From: Dysidea avara
Lineage: Eukaryota; Porifera; Demospongiae; Dictyoceratida; Dysideidae
Direction of reading: 5' to 3'
NCBI RefSeq assembly: GCF_963678975.1
Contig: NC_089272.1
Coordinates: 22,767,399 to 22,831,398, forward strand
Length of the DNA: 64,000 nt
Made by a program: the position numbers and the translations under genes. Shown here in pieces: positions 24,353 to 35,900 of the stretch (positions are counted from its first letter, which is position 1; every line of letters starts with the position of its first letter). The notes below the pieces were generated by a model that saw only the letters and a list, made by a program, of their open reading frames with translations, was not told where the DNA came from and searched no databases.

Positions 24353-24683
24353 CAGTGGTGTAGCTAGCCCTGTAGGATTGGTTGGGCACCTACAGCAATC
24401 ATGATGTGCAAAGTTACACAGTATGCATTGCATGCTAATGCTAGGAAGATCTGGGGGCATGCCCCCAGGAAAATTTTTGAGGTTAGATCCTCTAAAGTTG
24501 TATTTTAGACAATTTAAGCAGTTAATCATTTACCATCACACTAATATACGTATATGCTGGGTGACTGCTCTATTAGGGTATTTTGATCTAGCTTGACCAG
24601 TTTCTGCAAACTGAGTTGGTAGGGCACTGAAACTGATTGGTCGGGCCTGTGCCCTACCAGTCCCCACCATAGCTACGCCTCTG
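24353..24683. mobile_element. hAT-like non-autonomous element
   Basis: Begins CAGTGGTGTAGCTAGCC and ends CATAGCTACGCCTCTG, imperfect inverted ends. Flanked by an exact 8-bp repeat TTACTATG at 24345-24352 and 24684-24691. It contains one copy of the dispersed TGACTGCTCTATTAG motif. Non-coding. Confidence 0.85.
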
Positions 24684-24954
24684 TTACTATGCTATCAAAT
24701 GTGTGTATATTGTACTGCATGAAAGTGTACCTTGTACAGTATGTAAATTTATAACTGGTTATACAGCAATTGACATTTTTAAAACAGAGCAGCTATGGCT
24801 GTACAGAAACAATGTTAGCAATCATAGAATGAACTAATAAAAAATCCATTTGATACCTCAGTGTAGATCCTTAATTAGTGCACATACGTGAGCAGGAAAT
24901 AGCATCTGGTTATTTTTGAACACACTCGACTTTTCAAATGTTCTTTTCTATTTG

Positions 24955-25185
24955 ATATGAGCCTCTGGTCTTCAGATGCTGTCAACTACTTCTGTTGATA
25001 TCAACCACTTCTGACAAACTGGTCCTGTTACAGACCAGTTTGTCATACAAATTGATCACAGTCTTGCATGCTAATATTCCAACAAGGAGCAGTAATTGTC
25101 AACTATGACAAGTGCAATATTGATATATGCTTGCATGGATAGCAGTACATGTGTTGTTCTTCATCCATGACTATAATAAGTTGTT
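24955..25185 (+). pseudogene. Decayed fragment of the acidic-tailed membrane protein gene
   Basis: The DNA matches the 3' half of the gene at 23074 (about 23605-23815), with substitutions and small indels. Shared stretches include ACAGACCAGTTTGTCATACA-like, TTCCAACAAGGAGCAGTAAT and CTTCATCCA.GACTATAA. No open frame spans it. It is a partial, non-functional fourth copy lying 1 kb downstream of copy 3. Confidence 0.8.
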
Positions 25186-25639
25186 GTACGCAGACTTCGA
25201 ATCTTAGTACTTGTAGAGCCAATCAGATCACTGTGTTCCCATGAGAAAGTATTAAATTTCCATATCTCAGTACAGACCTATTGTACCTTTGTCTTTGTGC
25301 AATTTACATGACGTTGAACAATTTTGCAGGAGAAAATCATACAGTTATATAGTGCATGGCCTATAGCATACTAATTTCCCAACAAAACAAAAACAACAAC
25401 AACAGAATTAATTTTAAGAAAGTCTTTGCCTTGCTCAAACAGTGGGCAGAGAGGTAAACTCTGCCCATCCTGTGGTTGCCATTACCAATACAGCATTGCC
25501 ACGTTGAACATCAATAGCAACCTTCTGAATCAAAAATTGGGTGGCTTATCTCCAGACTGCTCCATTACCTGGGAACCTATCCGCCACACCAAGGAACATG
25601 CACATTATCCCCAAGCGCCCAGGGTCTCAACACACAGAG

Positions 25640-25900
25640 GGGAGAAGTAAAAGGATGGAGTTAAAGAAGAAATACTTCCTGATCTTAGCTGACTCTGCAG
25701 AGTTTGTATGGTTTGTCTTGCAGGCATAGTGGAGGCTGTATTCCACGGCATGCTGCTGTGAATGAATTGTCGTGCTCTTGTGTCTGGAGGTGTTTTGGAG
25801 CGGCCAAATGGCATGGGCTTACCCTTGCTCTGGGACTTTACCCTGTTCAGACACCCTTGCCCCATCTAATTTGTCTACTTGCACAAGTGGTGTCTAGGTA
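25640..25900 (+). pseudogene. Retrotransposon C-terminal nuclease-like fragment
   Basis: Plus-strand frames contain YGLSCRHSGGCIPRHAAVNEL. A frameshift follows, then RPNG...LLWDFT, then DTLAPSNLST. This is the order I know from the C-terminal (zinc/PD-(D/E)XK-like) part of a metazoan non-LTR retrotransposon family. It lies head to head with reverse-transcriptase sequence on the other strand, so an inversion has occurred. Identification is by remembered family pattern. Confidence 0.5.
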
Positions 25901-25904
25901 ACAA

Positions 25905-27098
25905 AAACATTAACTTTTTTACCACAAACATGCATGTTTGACAACGATGGAAACACCAAGAAGTAGACCAAGAGCAATCCTCAAAAGACTCATTATCATT
26001 ATCCAAAGGAAGGTATAGGGAGAGCAGCACCAGACTTAGAGGAGGAAACTGATAGTAAACAAGCCATTGTTTTAGCATCATAGACAGAGTCCAAAAGAGA
26101 TGAACGTAAAGTAGATCATCCCAACCATGTTAGGGGGGAATAGGATACTCAGAGCTAATCTTGTAACAGTGTCAGCAATGCTATCAAGTCGGCACAAATT
26201 CATGTTTACGGTGGGCCATTGGTCAAGAGGAGAGAAGATTCAGCAGGATGTACTATGGATGGAAGAAAGATACTGGGCAGGCTTAAATCAATAACACTAC
26301 AAATTCCCAAACCTCCTTTAGCAGCAGGAAGAATAGACTGAGCCCACACAGAGGAATTGATGTTAATGTTGGTAACAGTCTGGAGGGAAGTGTATCAAAA
26401 ATTCAGAAACCCTCAAGGATGGAGAAGTGTGCAGGAGATAAAGGAGCTTTGGGATGGCCAAACAGTGACGCAAAAGATAAAAGGTATCACAAGCAAACAA
26501 AGTCTGCAGATGTGATATAAGAATTTGAATACATCCAAGCTTGAACTCAAAACTAGTCACCGCTGAAGACCGTTCATCAGCAAAGGGATACACCTGCAAC
26601 GTATGCTTCACATTTGGAAAGGTTGAAGGAGAGCCCCAGGGAAGAAGATTGGTCCAGAATAGTTGTAAAATATGCTAAAACAGACTGTAGTAAGCCGCCG
26701 AGAGTGCCATCATTAAGATACCAAACATTAAATACTGATACAAGTTTACTGGCCTAGGAATAGATGGCTAGACTGAAAAGAACTGGATCCAGGGGATCAC
26801 CTTGCTGCACACCAGTAGCAGATGGAATGATGGAGTCACCAAAAAACAGGTGAATTGCAAAGTGCGATAAGCAAGCCAGACAAAGGGAAATAAACAACTA
26901 AACTGACATGAAGGAAGCGGTCACCCCTGACTATTGAAAGCATTGTGGTAGTCTACCTTGAGTAGAATTAGTGGGTGACCATGAGAACTTGATGACAAAA
27001 ACTGTTGAGCAGCATGAACCGCTGCCTCACAGCCACCTGAGGTTTCTGTTACTGAAATGAAGTGATTCGGAAGCATATGATTATGCAGATTCTGCAAG
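25905..27098 (-). pseudogene. Reverse transcriptase remnant (WYLxDGTLGG type)
   Basis: Read on the minus strand, broken frames spell LLKVDYHNAFN (about 26960), GVQQGDPLDP-like (about 26815) and the catalytic-site word WYLNDGTLGG (about 26720-26690). They continue with a thumb region containing WAQSILPAAKGGLGI-like and LLSVSSSKSGA words to about 26010. Multiple stops and frameshifts are present. The N-terminus is missing. Confidence 0.7.
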
Positions 27099-27718
27099 CA
27101 ATTGCATGTAGCTAATTCCTTAATATATATAGCTACACCCTGTATATCTAGGAACAGTGTTGGTTTTCAGATTTTATTAGCTGGATAGCTGAATTAGCTA
27201 GCTAAAATGACATTCTCTATGTCAAAAGCTGTTGGCAGCTACCAGTACTAGTGGTACAAAAAATCCTTAAAATGTGCATGGTCTCGAGAAAGTGTGCATG
27301 AGTTTATGTGGCCATTGCCAAATCCAGGGTTTATCAATGGGGGGTGCACCAAGGTAGTAGACATATAGAGTAGGGGGTCTTGGGGATGCAGCTCCCCAGA
27401 AGCTAAGCTATTTCATATGTTTCAGGGATTAAATTTTGATGTAGAGTGGTTTTATACACAAATAGCTATACAGCTTTCTAAGTGAATTACATGCATTGAG
27501 TTGTATAGGGATAAGTGACAGACATGAGTAGTTGAGCTAGCTACGTATATAGCTAATAGTTTTGCTAAAGAATGGCATACACAAGACCAAGTGCATTTCA
27601 TTTGCAAACTATACTTAGCTTACTAAGTGTGCCCATGAATGGGAAGTACTGCAGATGTATGCTAGCTAGTTTTTTTATATTATACTCATGATCAGCAGCT
27701 ATGAAGGTGGCATTGTGT

Positions 27719-27777
27719 GGTGACTGTTCTATTACAGTATTTAACTGACTGCTCTATTAGAGTATCTCGATCCGTAG
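27719..27777. repeat. Dispersed tandem motif (TGACTGYTCTATTAGAGTAT)
   Basis: Two adjacent copies of the short motif, which also occurs around 13675, 21470, 24568, 36035, 38418, 52718, 59487, 60664 and 63367, in both orientations. The core is ACTCTAATAGAGCAGTCAC or its complement, often preceded by ATCGAGAT. Confidence 0.7.
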
Positions 27778-27965
27778 AGTTATAAACGCATGTGCTATTA
27801 AATGATCTTAATTATATTCTTAAATACGCGCATGTGCTGAAAACTGAAACAAAGGTTTAAAACCACCATTGTAGCGGGGTCTTATCGATGGCAGGAAGAT
27901 AGCCTCGACAATCAGGCCACAGACTAAACACAGGATTGTCACATGTGAGTGCACTAGATATACTG

Positions 27966-29276
27966 ATGATTTCAGCAGCTAATGTACGACTATTTCAATC
28001 GATCAAATTTTTCGCCATCACAATAGTGTTTACACTGCTAGCACTGTTTAGCTACCACTATTACTATTCTAGTAACTTGAGCGTCAATGTTGCGGATCAA
28101 AGAGTGATACAGCGTACGGCAAATGCTGTGCAATCACGTTTGGTCTCACACAAAGTATCTAATCATGATGAGGTGCCTGAGTACTTAACTGTGAAGGGCT
28201 TACAATGTAATCTGCCATCATACTACACTCCAGATATAGTTGAACATTTAGATGTCTTGTGGAAATACCTAGAGGGATATGCGGCATTTCATAACAAAGG
28301 TGTGAGGCTACTAAAGGACGGACAGTCAGACAGAGTGCGTACTCTCACTTGGTATTGTGGTTTAGATTTCTGTAGTGGTTTAGGTTGGAGATTCCGAGGG
28401 TTTATGGTCAACCTGATCTATGCTGCACTTACTGACAGAGTACTCCTGCTAAAGTGGAACAAACCATCAGCAGAAAGTGTGTACTTGGAGCCTAATATGA
28501 TTAGCTGGCAGTTCAGTGACTATTTACTTTCTGGCTCTTTTGTTGATCTTGGAATATTTAAGAGAGCAGATATTGCCAATGTAACTACTTCCAATCACAT
28601 CATTGAGACCCTAGTGGGAGGCACTAATCATGTACAAATGTTATATAACAGTGTAATTCGGCAGGATGCCCTCCTAGAAATTTTAGCTGCTAAGCTAAGT
28701 GATCAACACAAATTGAAAGTGATCACAGAGTTTAGGGGGGTTTTACAAAACAATGGATATGAAATATTACAGTCCTTTGCTTTTTCATTTTTGTTTAAAC
28801 TTAGCAATAATTTACAAACATTTGCAAGTAGTATAAGAAATAAACTAAACCTTGACAAAATAAAATATGTTGCCTTGCACATAAGAACTGGAGAAGTTGA
28901 TAATTTACGTAAAGCAGTGAAACGTTTTCAAGAGAAAGATTCCATGCAACTTTCTGCTGCAAGATGTGCGATCAAACAAGCTGATAAATACATAGGACCT
29001 AACGGTATTGTAGTTGTAGTATCAGACTCTACAGATGTCAAGCGAACGTTAGCTAAAGAGTTCCCTCGAATAAGATTCCTTGATAATGTGATAGTCCATG
29101 TAGATCTAGTGAAGGATTTGAGTGAAGATGCAATGCTTGGAATATGGCAGGATATTATCTTATTAGCTGAGTCGTACATTCTAGTGCAACAACGTTCATC
29201 CTTTGCTGAGCTTGCAGCTAACATTTGTCAAATACCTGAAAGTAGAATCAAGTCATCCAGTAAATGTAAACTTTAA
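27966..29276 (+). CDS. Fucosyltransferase-like type II membrane glycosyltransferase, copy 1
   Basis: Intronless, 436 residues. The ATG at 27966 is the first in-frame Met; the open frame upstream starts at a TTG. One N-terminal hydrophobic anchor (about residues 12-34) with a short cytosolic side suggests a type II Golgi protein. Around residue 137 is SGLGWRFRGF and around residue 304 is LHIRTG. Near the C-terminus come VVVSDS and an ILLAES...SSFAELA motif. This order matches GT-B fucosyltransferases (alpha-1,2/1,6 and protein O-fucosyltransferase groups, NodZ and plant xyloglucan type), where GLGxR and HxRxG bind GDP-fucose. Paralogues lie at 42226 and 56491. Donor and acceptor are inferred from family resemblance only. 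Confidence 0.7.
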   Translation: MISAANVRLFQSIKFFAITIVFTLLALFSYHYYYSSNLSVNVADQRVIQRTANAVQSRLVSHKVSNHDEVPEYLTVKGLQCNLPSYYTPDIVEHLDVLWKYLEGYAAFHNKGVRLLKDGQSDRVRTLTWYCGLDFCSGLGWRFRGFMVNLIYAALTDRVLLLKWNKPSAESVYLEPNMISWQFSDYLLSGSFVDLGIFKRADIANVTTSNHIIETLVGGTNHVQMLYNSVIRQDALLEILAAKLSDQHKLKVITEFRGVLQNNGYEILQSFAFSFLFKLSNNLQTFASSIRNKLNLDKIKYVALHIRTGEVDNLRKAVKRFQEKDSMQLSAARCAIKQADKYIGPNGIVVVVSDSTDVKRTLAKEFPRIRFLDNVIVHVDLVKDLSEDAMLGIWQDIILLAESYILVQQRSSFAELAANICQIPESRIKSSSKCKL

Positions 29277-30313
29277 ATCTGTACATATTGTACGTTACAT
29301 AATGCTTGTTTGCAGGTGTTTTATATCACTTTCATATTTATTTTTAAACTTAAAGCAATCATTCATTAGATCAAGCACACTGTTGCAGGTAGCTGATATG
29401 CAACTGCATAAAGATTGCATGACGTGATGAACATAATATTATGATATACATGAAACTTGAAAACAATAGCTATTCAGTAGACTTTTAACTATAGCCCACA
29501 GGATGGATTGAGCTGCACCTTGCAATTGGCATTGCCGTAGATCCTGCCTTTACAATGGCATTGCCTATTTTACAGCTAAATTTGCATTAAAGGGTTGCCT
29601 GTGTACCTCTGAAGTTGCATCCCTTAGCTATGCTTGTTGAAAGTGCACGCATGGAGTTAGTGTGATTTATGCCACATTACTCTGTTTGAGAGTCTAATGC
29701 CAAGAGTTCATTATTAAGAAGTGCCTCAGTCTATACAAATTAAAGATTTGTCTGTAGCTACATTTCAGTTCTGATTTATGCCTGCCTCAGTGTAAATTTA
29801 ATAAGTCAAAGAATCCTGGACACCCTTCCGGAGGTATACAGCTACTAGTTACGCAATTCTAATAAATTTTAGATACTGCATCCATGATATCATAGATGAT
29901 ACGATAACTTGAAGGGGTAAAATCTTTGTTCTAACTACCATTCCAAGTATGGATGCCATTTAACAAGACTCGGAGTTCATGGGTAGTTCATATTACTCTT
30001 TGCCTTTTAGTTACACAGCGATTTTGCCTGATTCAGAAGTGTCCTATAATACTCTCCCTACTATCTTTTGTGAACTCTTGACAGTTAGCTACAGTAGCTA
30101 TAGCTGGTTATGTGCAGTTTCTCTGTTGCAAAAGAATGTCTACCAATATCCCGAGAATTACAGAGGTGTTTAGACTACGACACAACGTCTTTTTGTTGTC
30201 TACAAATCCTTTGTATAAAGCTCCCATGCTGTAGCAACGTAATGACGTCACATCATTGTCTATGTTATAACACGTGCTACACGTTTTTGCTGCTCGAATT
30301 TATTAGAAGCGAC

Positions 30314-32947
30314 ATGTCTGGTGCGGAGCAAAGTGCTGATTCGTCAGCTGTGATGAACTTTGGCCGACAACTGGCTGCCAGTGAGAAGGAAACTAGAGAC
30401 AAAGCGTTAAGGAAAGTACGGAAATGGCTGTCCAGCGCTCCTAGCGGTACGTTTTTACATCGGCCACGTGCCAGCATTAGAATTGACCGATTTAATTTGC
30501 CGCCTAATCACATAGCAATCTCAGAGAACGAGATGCTGAAGCTGTGGATGGGCCTTTACATGACCATGTGGATGGCAGATAAACCACTAATTCAGGTAAT
30601 TGTATAATGTGTACTTTTGAATTGATGAATTGCAAGGGGTAGTCACTTCAATACTGTCTCTTGAAACAAGACTGGGATCAAGATTCAATCAAGTGATCAA
30701 AGGGTTTTTGTACAGTGAATCAAGCGATCAAGATGTCCGCAAAAGTGACGATCAAGCACCTTTGAAAGCTAACTTTTATAGCAAGTACAAAAATTTGCTA
30801 CGATTTTATGGTAGATGATCAAGAATCAAGGGTCTTTTATAGGTGAAATCAAGTGATAAAGGCAAAATTTCAACAATCATAATTCTTGATCCTGATCGCA
30901 TGTATCAACTGGCAGTGACTACACCTTGTGATGTATTAGGGGTTCACAATATGTGTGACTAAACTATTAATTAATAAGTTTTGACCATCTTGTTGAATTT
31001 TGACATTGTCTTGTGAGTTGCATTTGATTCTGGTTTTATAAGTTTCTAATTGTGGGTTTTGAACTCTTTATCTCATCTTGACTCACTGTAGAATGATTTT
31101 GTCCATTTATAGTTAACAAGTTTGACCGTGGTCAAAGATCTACCTACAGTAAGAACCAGACCTGTGCCCCAACATTGGTGCAAGCATCTTTATGGCCACA
31201 TGACCAAGAGCATGCCTAAAGGAGTAGTGCAAACTGTCCAGTAGCCAAGAGGTGTTGGAAGTATCTTTTCCCTAGCATGGCAAAATCCAACACATCTGGG
31301 ACAGAGGACTAGGTGTGATCACCTTGTGAATTGTTTGTGCCAAGCCATAGCACAGCAAGTTTATATATGTCAAGTTCACTCAGAGAATGTTTACCCTGCA
31401 AGAAGCTTTATTTTTGTAGTTAGGTAATTCTCTCTACTATCAATCCAAAGTAGTTACCTGGCCATACAGGACCAAGTCCTGTGTTCCAGGATATATGTAC
31501 TAGTTAAAGCACTGCTGCGAGTGCAATATGGAAAAACTAGCACGAGGGCGTGGTCTTGAGTCGAATACAGCCCTTGGCTTTGCCTCATGCTCTGTCTCTT
31601 GCCCACGCCAGATTGCTATTTTTTCATATTGCACTTACAGTAATGCTTTAACTGGTTTCAAGTGCTTTCTTTATTCGGAGCATTCATTTTGTAGACTCGA
31701 ACTGCATTGGTTTTCAGCTATCAGACAAATGGTATAAGTGTCTATAGTACAAGTTTTGTCATAAAACGAACAGATAGCATCATTCTGGCTACTTCTGGCG
31801 ATTTAAAATGTTACAAACTTGACCAACAGTGCTATATTTTACTTTCAGTGCTGTGTGGAAATAATAGCACTCGATCTTCACCCATGCAAGTACTTTAAAT
31901 TAGGCTGATAACACATAGTGACTTCCTAATCTGTCTAGGTGACTCTAGCAATTACTTATGTGAGGTTGGCAATTATTCCATTGGGCCTGCAGACCAGAGA
32001 CTTGCAAAATGGAAGTGGGCAACAAGCTTGTACAGTAGCAAGCTTTCTTTAGTGTATCCTGAGATTTTTACAAGTAGTAGGACAGCATCACAACATGGAA
32101 TTGTAGAAGCAAGAGTTCATAATATTATAGGGGCCCCTATAATATTATGAACTCTTGGTAGAAGTGTTTAATATTGACAATACCCCAGCCTCCCACTTGG
32201 TAAGGTAGATAAAGCTGCTCAGTGGCAGCTTGAAGATGGTGACTGTTAGCAGCAGTGATGATTTTGCATACCATCACATCAGAAACAGGTTGATGTTGTG
32301 CTACAGGTGCCATGTAGCAAGCTAGCTAACTCATCTGTAATTAATCAACTATATGTATTGCTAATTTAGCTTATAGGTTTTTGGCTTTGCAATAATGCAT
32401 CAAGTAATTAAGATTTTGTAATTCATGAAATTTTTGTAATTCTTCAATTACGTTGCTATGCATTGCTAAGGAAGCGCTTGTTAAACAAACCGCTTTTTAA
32501 GCAACATATTATGCACAAAAATAACTGTTTTATAGTTTTTTTTCTGGCAAATTCTCTCAACAACAGGTATGCTCGACAAAACCTCAAAGCTGCTGTTCAT
32601 TTTTGTTCGAGTAAGTAGGGGATGTGCCCCCATTCCAACTAGAAGGGATAGGGTATTCCTGATACTCTACAAGGCGTGCACCATTGTTTTTCAGTTGTTA
32701 AATGCCTGTAAAACACAAAGGGAAGGTAATTCACAAAGTCTGAGGAGAGTCGCTGCACCTGTATTTCAGACCGCCAGAAAGAAACCACCTCAAAGCAACG
32801 TTCACCTGTTCGGAAGTTTAATACAGACTTCATTTTGCTTTTACTTTTTATGTGCAAGCTGCTTTAATCATTAACGGTTTTGCTCATGTGGGCACGTGGG
32901 TACATACGGACAAACATAGATAGGTAGGTGCACACATACACACACAC

Positions 32948-32987
<40 letters not shown>

Positions 32988-35900
32988 ACACTTTATGAAA
33001 ACCATCTCCGTAAACCAGGTGCGTGCCCACAGAAGACCAGCTGTGGGTATGTGCTTTAAAAAGTTAAAGTAGCGGCCAACAAATGGCTACAGTGATGTTG
33101 TTAATGCTAATAAATTTTTTTAACATTGCAGCCATTTGTTGTACGCCACCCAGGCTGCCACCTTTTGATTTCACAACTTTTCACCCAGGTTTTTTTTTTT
33201 TTAAGGCCACACCTTTTTCACAACTTGGCTGTTTTGACTAATCACAAACTAGTGTAAGGAATGTTCCAATTAATGCTTCTGTTTTTTGGTAGATAATTTT
33301 ATAGTGTAGTAGCAGTTGCAAGAATTCTGTGTTGTTGTAAATATGACTCTGTACTTATTTTAAAGAAATCTTATCAATTATAGGTCAGGTTTCGCTCCTG
33401 TGAGATCAGTTTAGTCTAGTTGTTAGAAGGTGTTTGTGTATGCTCTTAAATTCTGTTTTTCTAAGAACATACAAGGCCAAAACTTTGGTAATTTAATTTA
33501 GATAACAGAAAGAAAAAATATGTAAATTAACTTTTGGTGGATCCTTAAATCGGCCACTCATGTTAAAACTATTGAGTCCTACAATACTGTTATGCCTTTA
33601 GTCTATTGTGTAATATTAGTGTATGCAAGAGTTCATAATATTATGAACTCTTGTTGTATGTATGCCATACTGAATTGCATATACTCCTACTGTGTTGTTG
33701 TTTGTACATTAAATGTTTGTGTTTCTTCTTAGGAAGAACTGGCATCAAACTTAGCTAGCCTAGTGCAGTGTTTTTCAGATACCGATCAAGGTACTGTATT
33801 TAATTGTATTGAAGATTATTTTGTGTGAATTTCCTACTTTAGTATATCTGCTCTTGTAGATCCAGTTCTTTTGTTGTATTCATTCTATAAACTAAGCAAA
33901 CGATGTGCTTGCAACCCCGTATTTTTATAGTGGCTACTTTGATTGCAGAGGTGCTTTCAAACAGTTCTTGATTCATAATGCTGTGTAATGGGTTGAACAT
34001 AGCTGACAATGAAGTGTAATGACATACTTCACTTTTCAGATGATAATTGATAGCTGGGGCGTGGGGCGCCATTTATTTTGATGCGGTATGCGCGAGTTCA
34101 CCAGTCATAATAATTTTATTTTACAAAAAAAGTTGACAAACAAGTACACAAAAAATTTGGAAATTTCAACTAGAATAGGAACCATAGCACATCAATAAAA
34201 AGTACTGAAACAAGCTGGAATAGTGCACGATATTATAAACCACATTAAAACAATAAGAAGTGTTATATTCCCACTATGCTCAAAATGCCATAATGAAATT
34301 AGCCCATGAAGAGATGATTGCATAATGTACACTGACCCTACATTTGATGTAGACTTGGGTAGGATTGATCACCCAGAGTTGGATATATAGAGACAGATTT
34401 TTTCATTGTCAACCCTACCTGTGAGTCGAAAAATGTTTGGATAAGGTAAGAACTAGCTAGTGCTATAGCTTATTCACTGATTGTTTCCACACTTTTTCAA
34501 ATACAGACATGCCTCCATCATGAAACTACCACTCTGCACGGAGTAACCACTCTACAAGCAAGCTTACCTATGTAGGCCTTTAGTGAACTCTGCATAGACA
34601 ATTCAACAGCGCCGATTAAAACATTAAACTCGTGTAACCGAAATTCTCCATGATATCTCTAGGATATGTCCGTTCATTGTAACCAAACATAGCCAGAACA
34701 TACTGGCTGCTGACCCATAATCAAATATTTTAGGTGTGCATGTGAAATATATAACACATCCAGTGGCTGCACTCGTGTGTGTTGGCTTGGGTGATTGATC
34801 ACCCTGTACAGGCTGTCAGCCTGATAAGTGTTAACTGTAACTCGGTGGCTTTCTGGCTTTGCCTGACATGTATGCCCTCTGCCCTCGGGTTAGGCAGTCA
34901 GGCATACATATCAGGCAAAGCCCTCATGCCCATGTTACAACTATTACATGTCTTCTGCTACGACTTTCTTAGTGAGCTATCTCAGGTCCTTACTACTCGT
35001 TATGTGTACGGTAGCTGTTGAATACTTGGTTGAATAACATTCACTGTCCAAAATCATTTTCCATTTGCTATGCTGTAATACTACATTGTATACTCTTGGT
35101 TACTATTATCAAACAGTATGGTAGTACTGTTTAAGTAGGGTTTGCATCAAAAGTGACGCGCGCCGCCAAAAATACCGTCCTTAAAAACCAGCTTAGAAAC
35201 TTCTTACGCGATGAAAATCACCTTAATGGAATAATATTAGTCCATCTAACATCAAATGTAGCATTAAAAACAAGAAAACACTTACTGGCGGCCAGATATA
35301 GAATTTTTTAAAAATCGTCTAAACTCGAAATTTGGTCTCACTCACTCACTCACTCACTCACTCACTCACTCACTCACTCACTCACTCACTCACTCACTCA
35401 CTCACTCACTCACTCACTCACTCACTCACTCACTCACTCACTCACTCACTCACTCACTCACTCACTCACTCACTCACTCACTCACTCACTCACTCACTCA
35501 CTCACTCACTCACTCACTCACTCACCACAGTCGCAAGCCTAGAGCCCAAATGAAGCAGCGCATGCATATGCTCACCATTTTACGCCACAACAACAAACTC
35601 ACCGGTGGGATGTGCCTTTTGGGGTTCCGACGAGTGTGCGCCTTTTCTTTTATCTTCAATCAGGCTGCTTGTTTTCTTCATCCAACGAAACCATATCGAG
35701 GCGTCAATTTTCCATATCAACACTTTCTTTAAGCGCAGCATAATGGATGCCACAAAATTATTTAAGGTGCTTAGACTGCGCTACTGTACGGCCTCCGACT
35801 GTATGGAGGTACCAGTACTCCACGATAGGTCACAAGGTCACACCCATTCTTTATTCTACGTATTATCGATCTATCGATCGAGACCACAATGACCACGCCC

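Noticed and set aside
27936-27965. Ten-residue N-terminal extension of the glycosyltransferase at 27966
   Set aside because: The upstream frame starts at TTG; the first ATG is at 27966 and leaves a normal type II anchor.
35332-35553. Frame encoding a Leu-Thr-His-Ser repeat
   Set aside because: It is a direct product of the (CTCA)n microsatellite.
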